DNA from: Frigoribacterium sp. Leaf8
GTDB taxonomy: Bacteria > Actinomycetota > Actinomycetes > Actinomycetales > Microbacteriaceae
Assembly: GCF_001421165.1 (NCBI RefSeq)
Contig: NZ_LMKB01000005.1
Coordinates: 1,346,827 to 1,410,826, forward strand
Length of the DNA: 64,000 nt
Direction: 5' to 3'
The translations under genes and the position numbers were made by a program. Below the pieces are notes generated by a model, which saw only the letters and a program-made list of their open reading frames with translations, was not told the DNA's origin and searched no databases. Of this stretch, positions 43,536-50,601 are shown piece by piece. Position 1 is the stretch's first letter. Every line of letters starts with the position of its first letter.

Positions 43536-44602
43536 CACTTCTCCGTCGTGGCGACGTCGTCGCCGTCGACGACGACCTGCGCGTCGCTGTCGGAGTCGAC
43601 CTCGACCGTGACCGTTCCGCCGTCGACCGTCACGGTGACGTCGGCACCGTCGGCGTCGCGTGCGTCGCGGGCGTCCTCCGAGGAGGCGCGGGTGGCGTCG
43701 CCGTCCGAGGCCCGGTTCTCCTCCACCGCGTCGGCCACGCCGTCCACGGCGTCGGCGGCCTTCTCACGGGCGCCGACGACGACCTCGGACGTCGTGTCCA
43801 GTGCGGCGTCGGTGGCGTCGGCGGTCGTCGAGCGGGCGTCCTCGCGACGGTCCGCCACGGAGTCGAGGGCGTCGGCAGCAGCGTCCCGCGCCTGGTCGGC
43901 CACGTCGCGGGCATCGTCGGCGACGTCGTCCGCCTTGGCAGCCGCCTCCTCGCCGACCTCGCCCGCGGTGGCCTTCGCCTGCTCGGCGACCTCGCCGGCC
44001 TTGTCGCCCAGCTCGCGGGCCTTGTCGGACAGGTCGCCCGCGGCCGTCCGAGCCTTGTCGGACAGGTCGCCCGCGGCGGTCGCGGCGCGGTCGCGTGCCT
44101 CGCCGGCGGCGGCCTTGGTCTTCTCGCCGGCCTCCTTCGCCCGGTCACCGGCGTCGGACACGGTCTGCTTCGCCTTGTCCGCGGCGGCGTTCACCTTGTC
44201 GGCGGCGTCCTCGTCCGAGTCGAACGGGCCGTGCACGTCCGTGACGGTCACGTTGACCGTGACCTCCTCGCCGTCGAGCTGCCCGACGGCATGCTTGACC
44301 TGCGTCCGGACGGTGTCGGCGAGCGTGGTGACGTTCGTCGGGTACTCGGCGACGACGGCGATGTCGACCACGAGTCCCTCGTCGGTGGTGCCGGCGCGGA
44401 CGCCGGGGACGGAGCCCGTGCCGATCGCCGTGCGCAAGGCGCCGGCGAGCCGCTGGGACGCGGTGCCGAGGGCGTGGACGCCCGAGACGCCGAGGACGGT
44501 GACGCCGATCGTGTGCTCGAGGACCTCTTCGGGCGAGGTGGCCCGGGTGGACGCCGCGGCGTCGATGTCGATGGGGGTGACGTGGTGGGTGGACTCGCTC
44601 AT
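43535..44602 (-). CDS. Asp23/Gls24 domain fused to a long LEA-like amphipathic repeat
   Basis: 355 residues. The Asp23 domain (about 22-130) has VTVLGVSGVHALG, VDIAVVAEYPTNVTTLADTVRTQVKHAVGQLDG and VTVNVTVTDVHGPF. Then about 190 residues of Ala/Asp/Lys/Glu-rich repeats (AADKAKQTVSDAGDRAKEAG, GDLSDKARTAAGDLSDKARE, DVADDARDVADQARDAAADA) with 11-residue periodicity like group-3 LEA and apolipoprotein helices, and an acidic end. LEA-type helices fold on drying or on membranes; linked to Asp23, this suggests an envelope-protection role (inference). Confidence 0.75.
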   Translation of the reverse strand: MSESTHHVTPIDIDAAASTRATSPEEVLEHTIGVTVLGVSGVHALGTASQRLAGALRTAIGTGSVPGVRAGTTDEGLVVDIAVVAEYPTNVTTLADTVRTQVKHAVGQLDGEEVTVNVTVTDVHGPFDSDEDAADKVNAAADKAKQTVSDAGDRAKEAGEKTKAAAGEARDRAATAAGDLSDKARTAAGDLSDKARELGDKAGEVAEQAKATAGEVGEEAAAKADDVADDARDVADQARDAAADALDSVADRREDARSTTADATDAALDTTSEVVVGAREKAADAVDGVADAVEENRASDGDATRASSEDARDARDADGADVTVTVDGGTVTVEVDSDSDAQVVVDGDDVATTEK

Positions 44603-44638
44603 GAGACCGGCCTTTCATCGTGGAACGTGGGTGGGGCG

Positions 44639-44681
44639 ACGGACGGCCCCCGTCCTCGGGTCGAGGGCGAGGGCCGTCCGT
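44639..44681 (-). terminator. 11-bp hairpin inside the Asp23 gene cluster
   Basis: ACGGACGGCCC (44639-44649) pairs with GGGCCGTCCGT (44671-44681) in the 97-nt gap between the AmaP-like gene and the Asp23-LEA gene. It may end or attenuate the upstream operon. Confidence 0.5.
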
Positions 44682-44699
44682 GCGGTGGGGCGAGGGAGG

Positions 44700-45302
44700 T
44701 CAGTCGAGCCGCGTCGCGGACGACATCTGGCTGCGCAGACCGCCGTTGATCTGGATCACGACGGGCGTCTCGGTCCCGAGGACGCCGTCCCAGTGGGCGA
44801 CGGCCTGGTCGATGCTCCGGCGGATGTCGGTCGGCGAGACGCCGCGACGCGCGTTGGCGGTGACGCGCAGGACCGACTCGCGCTTGACGCGGAAGGCGGT
44901 CACGTCCACCGAGACGATGCCCGGGGTGTCGGCCAGCGCCTCCTCGAGGACCTGTTCGGCGACCTTCGCGTCGACGACCAGGCGACCGCCGGTGGTCTGG
45001 TCGCGACGCGACCCCTCGTCGACGGTGAGCAGCGTGCCGGTCTGGCCGTGTCCCTGTCGCAGGGCGAACCAGGCGAGCAGGACGATCAGCACGAGGCTGG
45101 CCACCGCGACGACCCAGAGGATCCACGGCTGGTCGCCGAGGGCGTCGGTCGCGGGGCCCCTCGCATCGGAGGCGCCCTGCGAGACGGTCTTCTGGACGTC
45201 GGGCACGAGGGCCCCGACGGCGACGGCTCCGCCGGCGAGCAGCAGCACGAGGCCGATGACGAAGACGACGATGCGGTTCAGAGCGCGATTGGTGCTGTTC
45301 AT
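44700..45302 (-). CDS. AmaP-like alkaline-shock membrane anchor protein
   Basis: 200 residues from ATG 45302 (ATGA overlap). Two membrane helices (about 9-31 and 62-83) followed by a cytoplasmic Asp23-like domain (VVDAKVAEQVLEEALADTPGIVSVDVTAFRVKRESVLRVTANARRGVSPTDIRRSIDQAVAHW). The arrangement matches AmaP, which tethers Asp23 to the membrane in Staphylococcus aureus. Part of a five-gene coupled operon starting at 46846. Confidence 0.75.
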   Translation of the reverse strand: MNSTNRALNRIVVFVIGLVLLLAGGAVAVGALVPDVQKTVSQGASDARGPATDALGDQPWILWVVAVASLVLIVLLAWFALRQGHGQTGTLLTVDEGSRRDQTTGGRLVVDAKVAEQVLEEALADTPGIVSVDVTAFRVKRESVLRVTANARRGVSPTDIRRSIDQAVAHWDGVLGTETPVVIQINGGLRSQMSSATRLD

Positions 45303-45877
45303 GACCCGACCGTTCCTTTCTCGGACAGCTTGACCTTGTGACGCAGTGCCGGGCTGAAGTCGTAGGCGCCCAGTTCGTCGCGGACGGCCTCGTCGATGCT
45401 GCGGACGTCGGTCTGACGGCCGGAGGTGCGGGTGACCTCGATCAGGGCGCTGCGCTTGCCCACGCTGACGCTGACCTGCGAGGGGTCGACGTCGCCGGCG
45501 TAGCTCGCGGTGCGGGCCAGCGAGCGGGCGATGACCCGGTCGTCGACCACGGCCACGGTGCGCTCGGCCTTCGCGCCACGACGGCCACGACGGCCCGGCG
45601 CGAGCGACACGACGATCAGGACGAGCCCGATCAGCGCGACGACGACCGCGACGGCGGTCAGCACGCCGACCGGAGCACTCGCGGCGTCCAGGGTCGAACC
45701 GACGAGGTCGGTCGGAGCCAGGAGCAGCGGAGCCGTCCCGACGGCGGCGAGGACCGCCTCGGTGCCGATCCACGCCAGGGCGACGATCAGCAGGACGGCG
45801 AGGGTGATGGCGATGCCGGCCCGCGACGAGTGCGTCTCACGGCGCACGATGCGCTTGTAGAGCGATGCGGTGCTCAT
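45299..45877 (-). CDS. DUF6286-like membrane protein of the Asp23 operon
   Basis: 192 residues. Basic N-terminus with YKRIVRRETHSSR, two membrane helices (about 20-45 and 70-92), then a soluble domain (RTVAVVDDRVIARSLARTASYAGDVDPSQVSVSVGKRSALIEVTRTSGR). Similar proteins regularly lie in actinobacterial Asp23/AmaP operons. GTGA/ATGA overlaps on both sides. Confidence 0.65.
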   Translation of the reverse strand: MSTASLYKRIVRRETHSSRAGIAITLAVLLIVALAWIGTEAVLAAVGTAPLLLAPTDLVGSTLDAASAPVGVLTAVAVVVALIGLVLIVVSLAPGRRGRRGAKAERTVAVVDDRVIARSLARTASYAGDVDPSQVSVSVGKRSALIEVTRTSGRQTDVRSIDEAVRDELGAYDFSPALRHKVKLSEKGTVGS

Positions 45878-46227
45878 GCGACGCGCTTCCTCTCTCGGAT
45901 GTCGGCACCGGTGATCTGCAGGTCGACCTTGTCGATGCTCGACCCGGTCAGCTGCAGCACGCGGTCACGGATGGTGGACTGGGCCGCCGTGAGGCGGTCC
46001 AGCAGGGTGCCCGAACGACGCTCGGAGACGCCCAGGGGCGAGACCCGGATGGGGGTCTTGGCGATCACGCTGAGAGCGCCGTCGTGGTCGGCCAGCTCGA
46101 CCGACACCTTCGACGCGGAGACCTCGAGGGCCTCCGCGGTGACGGCCGAGACGACCCGACGCACGGCACGTGACGTGATCTTGTTCCGGCCGTGGAGGGC
46201 CCGGTCGGCCGTCACCGCCGCGGTCAC
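45874..46227 (-). CDS. Small Asp23-operon protein
   Basis: 117 residues from GTG 46227 (overlap with the DUF2273-like gene). Contains ITSRAVRRVVSAVTAEALEVSASKVSVELADHDGALSVIAKTPIRVSP and RDRVLQLTGSSIDKVDLQITG, a degenerate Asp23-like alpha/beta pattern without membrane helices. Probably an additional cytoplasmic partner of Asp23. Confidence 0.55.
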   Translation of the reverse strand: MTAAVTADRALHGRNKITSRAVRRVVSAVTAEALEVSASKVSVELADHDGALSVIAKTPIRVSPLGVSERRSGTLLDRLTAAQSTIRDRVLQLTGSSIDKVDLQITGADIRERKRVA

Positions 46228-46412
46228 GACGACCGCCGCCCGCGGAGTGCGTCGGCGAGGCCGCGGACGTCGAGCTTGCCCTCGACGACACGGCCGACGC
46301 CGAACCCGATCGCCATGGCGATCGCGACGAACACGAACGCCCAGAAGCCGAAGGCCAGGGCGGTCAGCGCCAGGACGGCGCCGACCAGCATGCCGGTGGT
46401 CGTGGCGGTCAC
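46224..46412 (-). CDS. DUF2273-like small membrane protein
   Basis: 62 residues from GTG 46412, overlapping Asp23 (GTGA). Two closely spaced hydrophobic segments (about 6-45), GFGVGR and a short basic tail. Small proteins of this kind (DUF2273) accompany Asp23 and AmaP in many Gram-positive bacteria. Confidence 0.7.
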   Translation of the reverse strand: MTATTTGMLVGAVLALTALAFGFWAFVFVAIAMAIGFGVGRVVEGKLDVRGLADALRGRRSS

Positions 46413-46846
46413 TTGACGCGGCTGTCGTCGGCGTCGTCGTCGTTGTCCTCGGAGGGGATGTACACGTCGGAGACGGTGACGTTCACCTCGGTGACCTCCA
46501 TGCCGACGACCTGCGAGATGGCGTCGGTGACGGACTTGCGCACGTCGTCGGCGACCTTCTGCAGTTCGACGGGGTACTCGGCGACGATGACGATGTCGGC
46601 GGCGACCTGCTTCTCGCCGACCTCGACCGAGACGCCCTGGCCGCGGTCCTGCTGGTTGATCACGTTGCGGATCGCGCCGATGGCACGGGCGGCACCGTTG
46701 CCCAGGTCGTGGACGCCGCGCACCTCGCGGGCCGCGATGCCGGCGACCTTCGAGACGACGCCCTCGGCGATGGTGTTCTTGCCGGCGGCGTGGGACTGCG
46801 TGGTCTTGGCAGCGGCGGTGCTGGTGGAGGGGGTCACGTTGCTCAT
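46409..46846 (-). CDS. Asp23/Gls24 envelope-stress protein
   Basis: 145 residues from ATG 46846 (AAGGAG 6 nt upstream). The whole central part is an Asp23 domain: NTIAEGVVSKVAGIAAREVRGVHDLG, VAADIVIVAEYPVELQKVADDVRKSVTDAISQVVGMEVTEVNVTVSDVYIP, then an acidic tail. First gene of the operon asp23-DUF2273-Asp23-like-DUF6286-amaP, divergent from the ECF sigma gene. Family role: membrane-associated cell-envelope stress protein. Confidence 0.88.
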   Translation of the reverse strand: MSNVTPSTSTAAAKTTQSHAAGKNTIAEGVVSKVAGIAAREVRGVHDLGNGAARAIGAIRNVINQQDRGQGVSVEVGEKQVAADIVIVAEYPVELQKVADDVRKSVTDAISQVVGMEVTEVNVTVSDVYIPSEDNDDDADDSRVK

Positions 46847-47129
46847 GGTTGCTCCTTGCTCTGGACCGGTGGGACCGGTCGGTGTCGGGGTGCCCGTGAA
46901 GCGGGTCACATCATTCAGACGCACGGGGCACGGCAGGTGTCATGGTGGGTCAGCCAGCTTTCAGGGAACGATTCACCACCACTCACATTTCGGCCATCAC
47001 GTCCCCCGATCCGGGCACGGGGTGGTAGTCAAGAGGCATGACGCGGGCCGTCCGGGCCTCGTCCCGGGGTCCCCCCCGCGTCCCGTCCCGCCGGGCCCAG
47101 TCCCGCCCGTCCGATCGCAGGAGGTCGTC

Positions 47130-47687
47130 ATCACCACCGACGACCCCCTCCTCGACGCCGCGGACGCGACGTTGGCCGTGCGGGCCCGCGACGGCGACGT
47201 CCACGCCTACGAGGTCATCGCGCGCCGACACGGACCGCTGATGCGCGTGTACGCCGCGCGCCTCCTGGGCTCCGACCTCGAGTCGGACGACGTCGTGCAG
47301 GACGCCTTCATGACGGCCTGGCGACGCCTGGCCGACCTCGACGACCCGTCGCGGGTGCGCAACTGGCTGATGCGCATCGTCAGCAACAAGGCGGTCGACC
47401 GTCTGCGCGTGCGACGCGACCACGACGACGTCGACCGGCTCGAGGTGTCGGCTCCGCGCCACGAGACGCCCGAACGCGTGGTCGAGGCCCGGTTGCAGCT
47501 CGACGCCATGTGGTCGGCCCTCGACAAGCTCCCCCTCGACCAGCGACGGTGTTGGCTGTTGCGTGAGACCGCCGACTACTCGTACGCGGACATCGCCGAG
47601 GCCCTCGACCTGCCCGTCTCGACGGTCCGGGGCAAGATCGCGCGGGCCCGGGTGTTCCTCATGACCGAGATGGAGGCGTGGCGATGA
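47130..47687 (+). CDS. ECF-type RNA polymerase sigma factor
   Basis: 185 residues. Region 2 (about 12-80: YEVIARRHGPLMRVYAARLLGSDLESDDVVQDAFMTAWRRL...VSNKAVDRLR) and region 4 (about 125-180: ALDKLPLDQRRCWLLRETADYSYADIAEALDLPVSTVRGKIARARVFL) are intact. The start is odd: a perfect AGGAGG (47119-47124) stands 5 nt before ATC 47130, with no ATG, GTG or TTG at that place; the next in-frame candidates are a TTG at 47172 and GTG at 47178. Faces the Asp23 operon and is coupled (ATGA) to an Asp23-type protein, so it probably drives both. Confidence 0.85.
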   Translation: MTTDDPLLDAADATLAVRARDGDVHAYEVIARRHGPLMRVYAARLLGSDLESDDVVQDAFMTAWRRLADLDDPSRVRNWLMRIVSNKAVDRLRVRRDHDDVDRLEVSAPRHETPERVVEARLQLDAMWSALDKLPLDQRRCWLLRETADYSYADIAEALDLPVSTVRGKIARARVFLMTEMEAWR

Positions 47688-48292
47688 CGACCGACGACCG
47701 CTCCCCCCTCGACGTGCCCGAGGACGACGACACGGTGGACGGCATCCCCGCCGACCGCCTCGCGGACTACCTCGACGCCGGACGCATGCCCCGCGACCCG
47801 GCCATCGAGGGCTCGGCGGCCTGCCGCCTGTACCTGCAGTCGTTGGCCCGGGTGCACGACCTGTCCCGCGCCTCCCTCGAGCACGAGGCCCGCCGCGAAC
47901 CCGACCGGGACGGCGCCTGGATCGACGGCCTCCTCGACTCGATCCGTCGAGAGGTCGTCGGCGGCCGGGTGATCCCGATCGGCCACCCCGACCCCGCGGT
48001 CCGGTTGAGCGTCACCGAGGCCGCGGCGCGCGGGCTCGTGCGACGGGCGGGCGACGAGCAGTCCGGCGTCGTGCTCGGGTCGACGACCTTCGACGGCGAC
48101 CTGACGACGGCGGGGGCCGACGTGGTCGTGCGGGTGACCGCCGCGGCCCGGTACGGACTCGACCTCGGCGCCGTCGCGGACGAGCTGCGCACCCGCATCA
48201 CCGAGACGCTGACGCGGCACACCGGGCTGACCGTCGTCCGGGTCGACGTGCTCGTCGACGACGTCTTCGTGGCGGGAGAGGACGACCGATGA
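47684..48292 (+). CDS. Asp23-domain protein, possible anti-sigma partner
   Basis: 202 residues from ATG 47684 (GGAGG 8 nt upstream, ATGA overlap with the sigma gene). The N-terminal part (ADRLADYLDAGRMPRDPAIEGSAACRLYLQSLARVH, about 22-60) is helical and resembles the short sigma-binding heads of anti-sigma factors; the C-terminal part (about 120-197: VLGSTTFDGDLTTAGADVVVRVTAAARYGLDLGAVADELRTRITETLTRHTGLTVVRVDVLVDDVF) is an Asp23 domain. No membrane helix. Position right after the sigma gene suggests it regulates the sigma factor (inference). Confidence 0.65.
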   Translation: MTTDDRSPLDVPEDDDTVDGIPADRLADYLDAGRMPRDPAIEGSAACRLYLQSLARVHDLSRASLEHEARREPDRDGAWIDGLLDSIRREVVGGRVIPIGHPDPAVRLSVTEAAARGLVRRAGDEQSGVVLGSTTFDGDLTTAGADVVVRVTAAARYGLDLGAVADELRTRITETLTRHTGLTVVRVDVLVDDVFVAGEDDR

Positions 48293-48621
48293 GCGACGAC
48301 CTGCTCTCCCGTGACCTGACCGAGGTGCTGCGCGGCGTCGAGGGCGTGGTCGACGTGTTCGACGCGCACCCCGTCGTCGAGGGGGCGGTGCGGGCCGTCG
48401 CGGCCGGCCTCGACCTCGCGGGCTCGACCGGCCTCGTCGAGATCTCGCGGGCGGCCGGTTCGGTGTCCGTCACCGCCCACGTGGCGACCGGACTCGACGT
48501 CCCGACGCCCGAGACGCTGGCCCGGGCGGCCGACGCGCTGCGGGGACGCCTGGCCGCCTCCGGCGTGACGGGCGACGTCGTGGTGTCGGTCTCGGCCCGT
48601 CTGGTCGACGCATCCCGCTGA
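48289..48621 (+). CDS. Small protein of the sigma/Asp23 operon
   Basis: 110 residues, ATGA overlap with the preceding gene. Alternating strands and helices (LTEVLRGVEGVVDVFDAHPVVEGAVRAVAAGL, VEISRAAGSVSVTAHVATG, RLAASGVTGDVVVSVSARLV) give an Asp23-like alpha/beta outline. No known motif; probably a partner of the 202-residue protein. Confidence 0.55.
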   Translation: MSDDLLSRDLTEVLRGVEGVVDVFDAHPVVEGAVRAVAAGLDLAGSTGLVEISRAAGSVSVTAHVATGLDVPTPETLARAADALRGRLAASGVTGDVVVSVSARLVDASR

Positions 48622-48634
48622 CCGCGGGACGACG

Positions 48635-48673
48635 AGGAGGCGCGGTGCCGGTCCGACCGACACCGCGCCTCCT
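48635..48673. terminator. Hairpin built from two inverted motif copies
   Basis: AGGAGGCGCGGTG...CACCGCGCCTCCT with one mismatch in the inner part and a CGGTC-C-GACCG top. Between the convergent small gene (stop 48621) and hexulose-phosphate synthase (stop 48721). Confidence 0.6.
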
Positions 48674-48720
48674 GCGCGTCAGCGCTCTCTCGTGAGCCGC
48701 TGCGGGTGGTGCTGGTGCTG

Positions 48721-49344
48721 CTACTTGATGGCGGCGCGGATCTCGGCGGCGGCACCGGCGACGTCGTCGGCCGAGTAGATCGCGGCACCGGCGACGGCGA
48801 CGTCTGCTCCGGCGTCCTGGACCGAGCCGACCGTGGCGGCCTTGACGCCACCGGCGACCGAGAACGGCACGCCCGAGGCCTTGCCGGCCTCGAGCAGCTT
48901 CTCGAACGTGAAGCCTTCTTCGGCCTGCTCGTCGAGCCCGGCGTGCATCTCGACGAACTCGGCGCCGAGTGCGACGACCTCCTTGGCACGGGCGGCCTTG
49001 TCGCCGACGCCGATGAGATCGACGACGATGCCCTTGCCGTGGGCCTTGGCAGCCTTGACCGCACCGGCGATGGTGCTGTCACCGGCGACGCCGAGCACGG
49101 TCACCAGGTCGGCGCCGGCCTTGAACGCCTCGCCCGCCTCGAGCTCGCCCGCGTCCATCGTCTTGAGGTCGGCGAAGACGATCTTGTCGGGGTGCGCCTC
49201 TTTGATCGCGGTGATGGCGCGGAAGCCCTCGGCCTTGATCAGCGGAGTGCCGAGCTCGATGATGTCGACGCTCGGCGAGGCGGCGGCGGCCAGCTCGAGG
49301 GCGGCGTCGGTGGTCAGGGTGTCCATGGCGAACTGCAGCTTCAT
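48721..49344 (-). CDS. hxlA: 3-hexulose-6-phosphate synthase
   Basis: 207 residues from ATG 49344 (AGGAG 7 nt upstream). Orotidine-decarboxylase-like barrel: LQFAMDTLTTDAALELA, DIIELGTPLIKAEG, KIVFADLKTMDAG (DxKxxD metal/phosphate site), ADLVTVLGVAGDSTI, VDLIGVGDKAARAKEV, FVEMHAGLDEQA, SVAGGVKAATV, VAVAGAAIYSADD. Condenses formaldehyde with ribulose 5-phosphate, or runs in reverse. No hxlB isomerase is adjacent. The related 3-keto-L-gulonate-phosphate decarboxylase cannot be excluded. Confidence 0.82.
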   Translation of the reverse strand: MKLQFAMDTLTTDAALELAAAASPSVDIIELGTPLIKAEGFRAITAIKEAHPDKIVFADLKTMDAGELEAGEAFKAGADLVTVLGVAGDSTIAGAVKAAKAHGKGIVVDLIGVGDKAARAKEVVALGAEFVEMHAGLDEQAEEGFTFEKLLEAGKASGVPFSVAGGVKAATVGSVQDAGADVAVAGAAIYSADDVAGAAAEIRAAIK

Positions 49345-49508
49345 GTGGTGCTCCTCGTGGGGGCGACGGGGCCCGATCGGGCCTCTGGTACGTCGTCGAT
49401 CCCGTTGCCTTCGATCCTGGTCCGACGATGCTGTGAGAGCAGCCCCTCGACGGGGGCGTCCCACCCACCCGTTCGGGTAGGGAGGGTGGCGTCGGGTAGG
49501 CGGACGCC

Positions 49509-49514
49509 TAGGGT
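49509..49514 (+). promoter_or_regulatory. -10 element of leaderless HATPase-LuxR gene
   Basis: TAGGGT, ending 6 nt before ATG 49521; no Shine-Dalgarno and no clear -35. Confidence 0.4.
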
Positions 49515-49520
49515 GGGCGC

Positions 49521-50372
49521 ATGAGCCACACCGTGCACGACGTCCCCGGTCGGGCCGGTTCCGACACCCTGGCCCGCACCCTGGCGTCCGAGCACGCGCG
49601 GGCGACCGCCGACCTGGTCGACCGGCATGCGATGACGCTCGAGTCCGTGCTGGCCGCCCTGCGCTCACGACGCCTCGACGACCGGGCGGCACGGGCCGAG
49701 GCCATCGACGTCGCGGCGGGGGCCCTGGTCGCCCTCCGGACGGGTTCCGACCGTGACCGCGGGACCACCCTCGAGCCGGTCGTCGGGGCCTTCGCGCGCC
49801 TCCGGTCCGACCTCCGGCCGCTCGTGCGCTTCGGCGACCTGGACGTCCAGTTCGTCGAGCCTCCGGCGACGGGTCGGGCCCTGCCGGGGGACGTCGCGCA
49901 CGTGGCCCGGGCCGTCGTCCGGAACGCCGTGCTCACCTTCGTCGACGCGGGGGACGCACGTCGGGTGCGCATCCAGTGGGACTGCGACGGCCTGAACCTG
50001 CTGATCGCGATCCGGGACGACGGCGCGGGCGAGTTGACGGCACACGACGACGCGCTGCGGCCGATCACCGAGCAGGTCTCGGGGGTCGGGGGCGAGCTGA
50101 CGGTGGCGTCGACCGTGGGGTGGGGCTCGGAGTTGACGGTGCGCCTGCCGCTCGACCCGCCGCCGTCGAACGAGCCGTGGGAGCTGGTCGCGGCCCTGAG
50201 CGAGCGGGAACGCGAGGTGCTGCACCGGGTCGCGGCCGGCGACCGGAACCGCGACATCGCGACGGTGCTCGGCATCAGCGACAACACGGTGAAGTTCCAC
50301 GTGTCGAACCTGTTGCGCAAGCTCGGGGCCCGCAGCCGCACCGAGCTCGCCGCCCTCGCCTCGTCCCCCTGA
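49521..50372 (+). CDS. Single-protein HATPase-LuxR transcriptional regulator
   Basis: 283 residues. N-terminal helical part (about 18-75), a sensor-kinase-like ATPase domain (about 110-215; AVVRNAVLTF as N-box, IRDDGAGEL as G1, VGGELTVASTVGWGSELTVRLPL as G2 region) and a LuxR/FixJ helix-turn-helix (about 225-283; LSEREREVLHRVAAGDRNRDIATVLGISDNTVKFHVSNLLRKLGARSRTELA). There is no receiver domain, no obvious phosphorylatable H-box motif and no membrane helix. It may gate DNA binding by ATP or ligand instead of a phosphorelay (inference). Confidence 0.8.
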   Translation: MSHTVHDVPGRAGSDTLARTLASEHARATADLVDRHAMTLESVLAALRSRRLDDRAARAEAIDVAAGALVALRTGSDRDRGTTLEPVVGAFARLRSDLRPLVRFGDLDVQFVEPPATGRALPGDVAHVARAVVRNAVLTFVDAGDARRVRIQWDCDGLNLLIAIRDDGAGELTAHDDALRPITEQVSGVGGELTVASTVGWGSELTVRLPLDPPPSNEPWELVAALSEREREVLHRVAAGDRNRDIATVLGISDNTVKFHVSNLLRKLGARSRTELAALASSP

Positions 50373-50386
50373 CCCGGAGGCCGCAC

Positions 50387-50467
50387 TCTGCCCACTCGGC
50401 CCCTGCGCCGATCGAGTGGGCAGAAAACGTCCTTCATCTCGACGGGAAGGACACCTTCTGCCCACTC
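50387..50467. repeat. Three-armed repeat with two mutually exclusive hairpins
   Basis: Arm A TCTGCCCACTC (50387-50397), arm B GAGTGGGCAGAA (50414-50425), arm C TTCTGCCCACTC (50456-50467). B can pair with A (15-16-nt loop) or with C (with inner stem GTCCTT/AAGGAC). It follows the HATPase-LuxR stop codon and precedes the convergent permease gene, so it may be a terminator or a switch. Confidence 0.6.
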
Positions 50468-50601
50468 GGCGCCCGGGGTGCGGAGCCGACCCCCGTGGTG
50501 CCCGTGGCGAGCGACGCGGCTGGTGGAGTCAGAGAGGATCACCTCTCGCCAGCGATCATGCGGTGACAGTGGCTTTGGCCGTGGCGCGCGTCACGTCGTC
50601 G

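Noticed and set aside
47038-47241. A 67-codon plus-strand ORF upstream of the ECF sigma factor.
   Set aside because: It overlaps the sigma gene in another frame, is Arg/Pro/Ser/Thr-rich and has no family signal.
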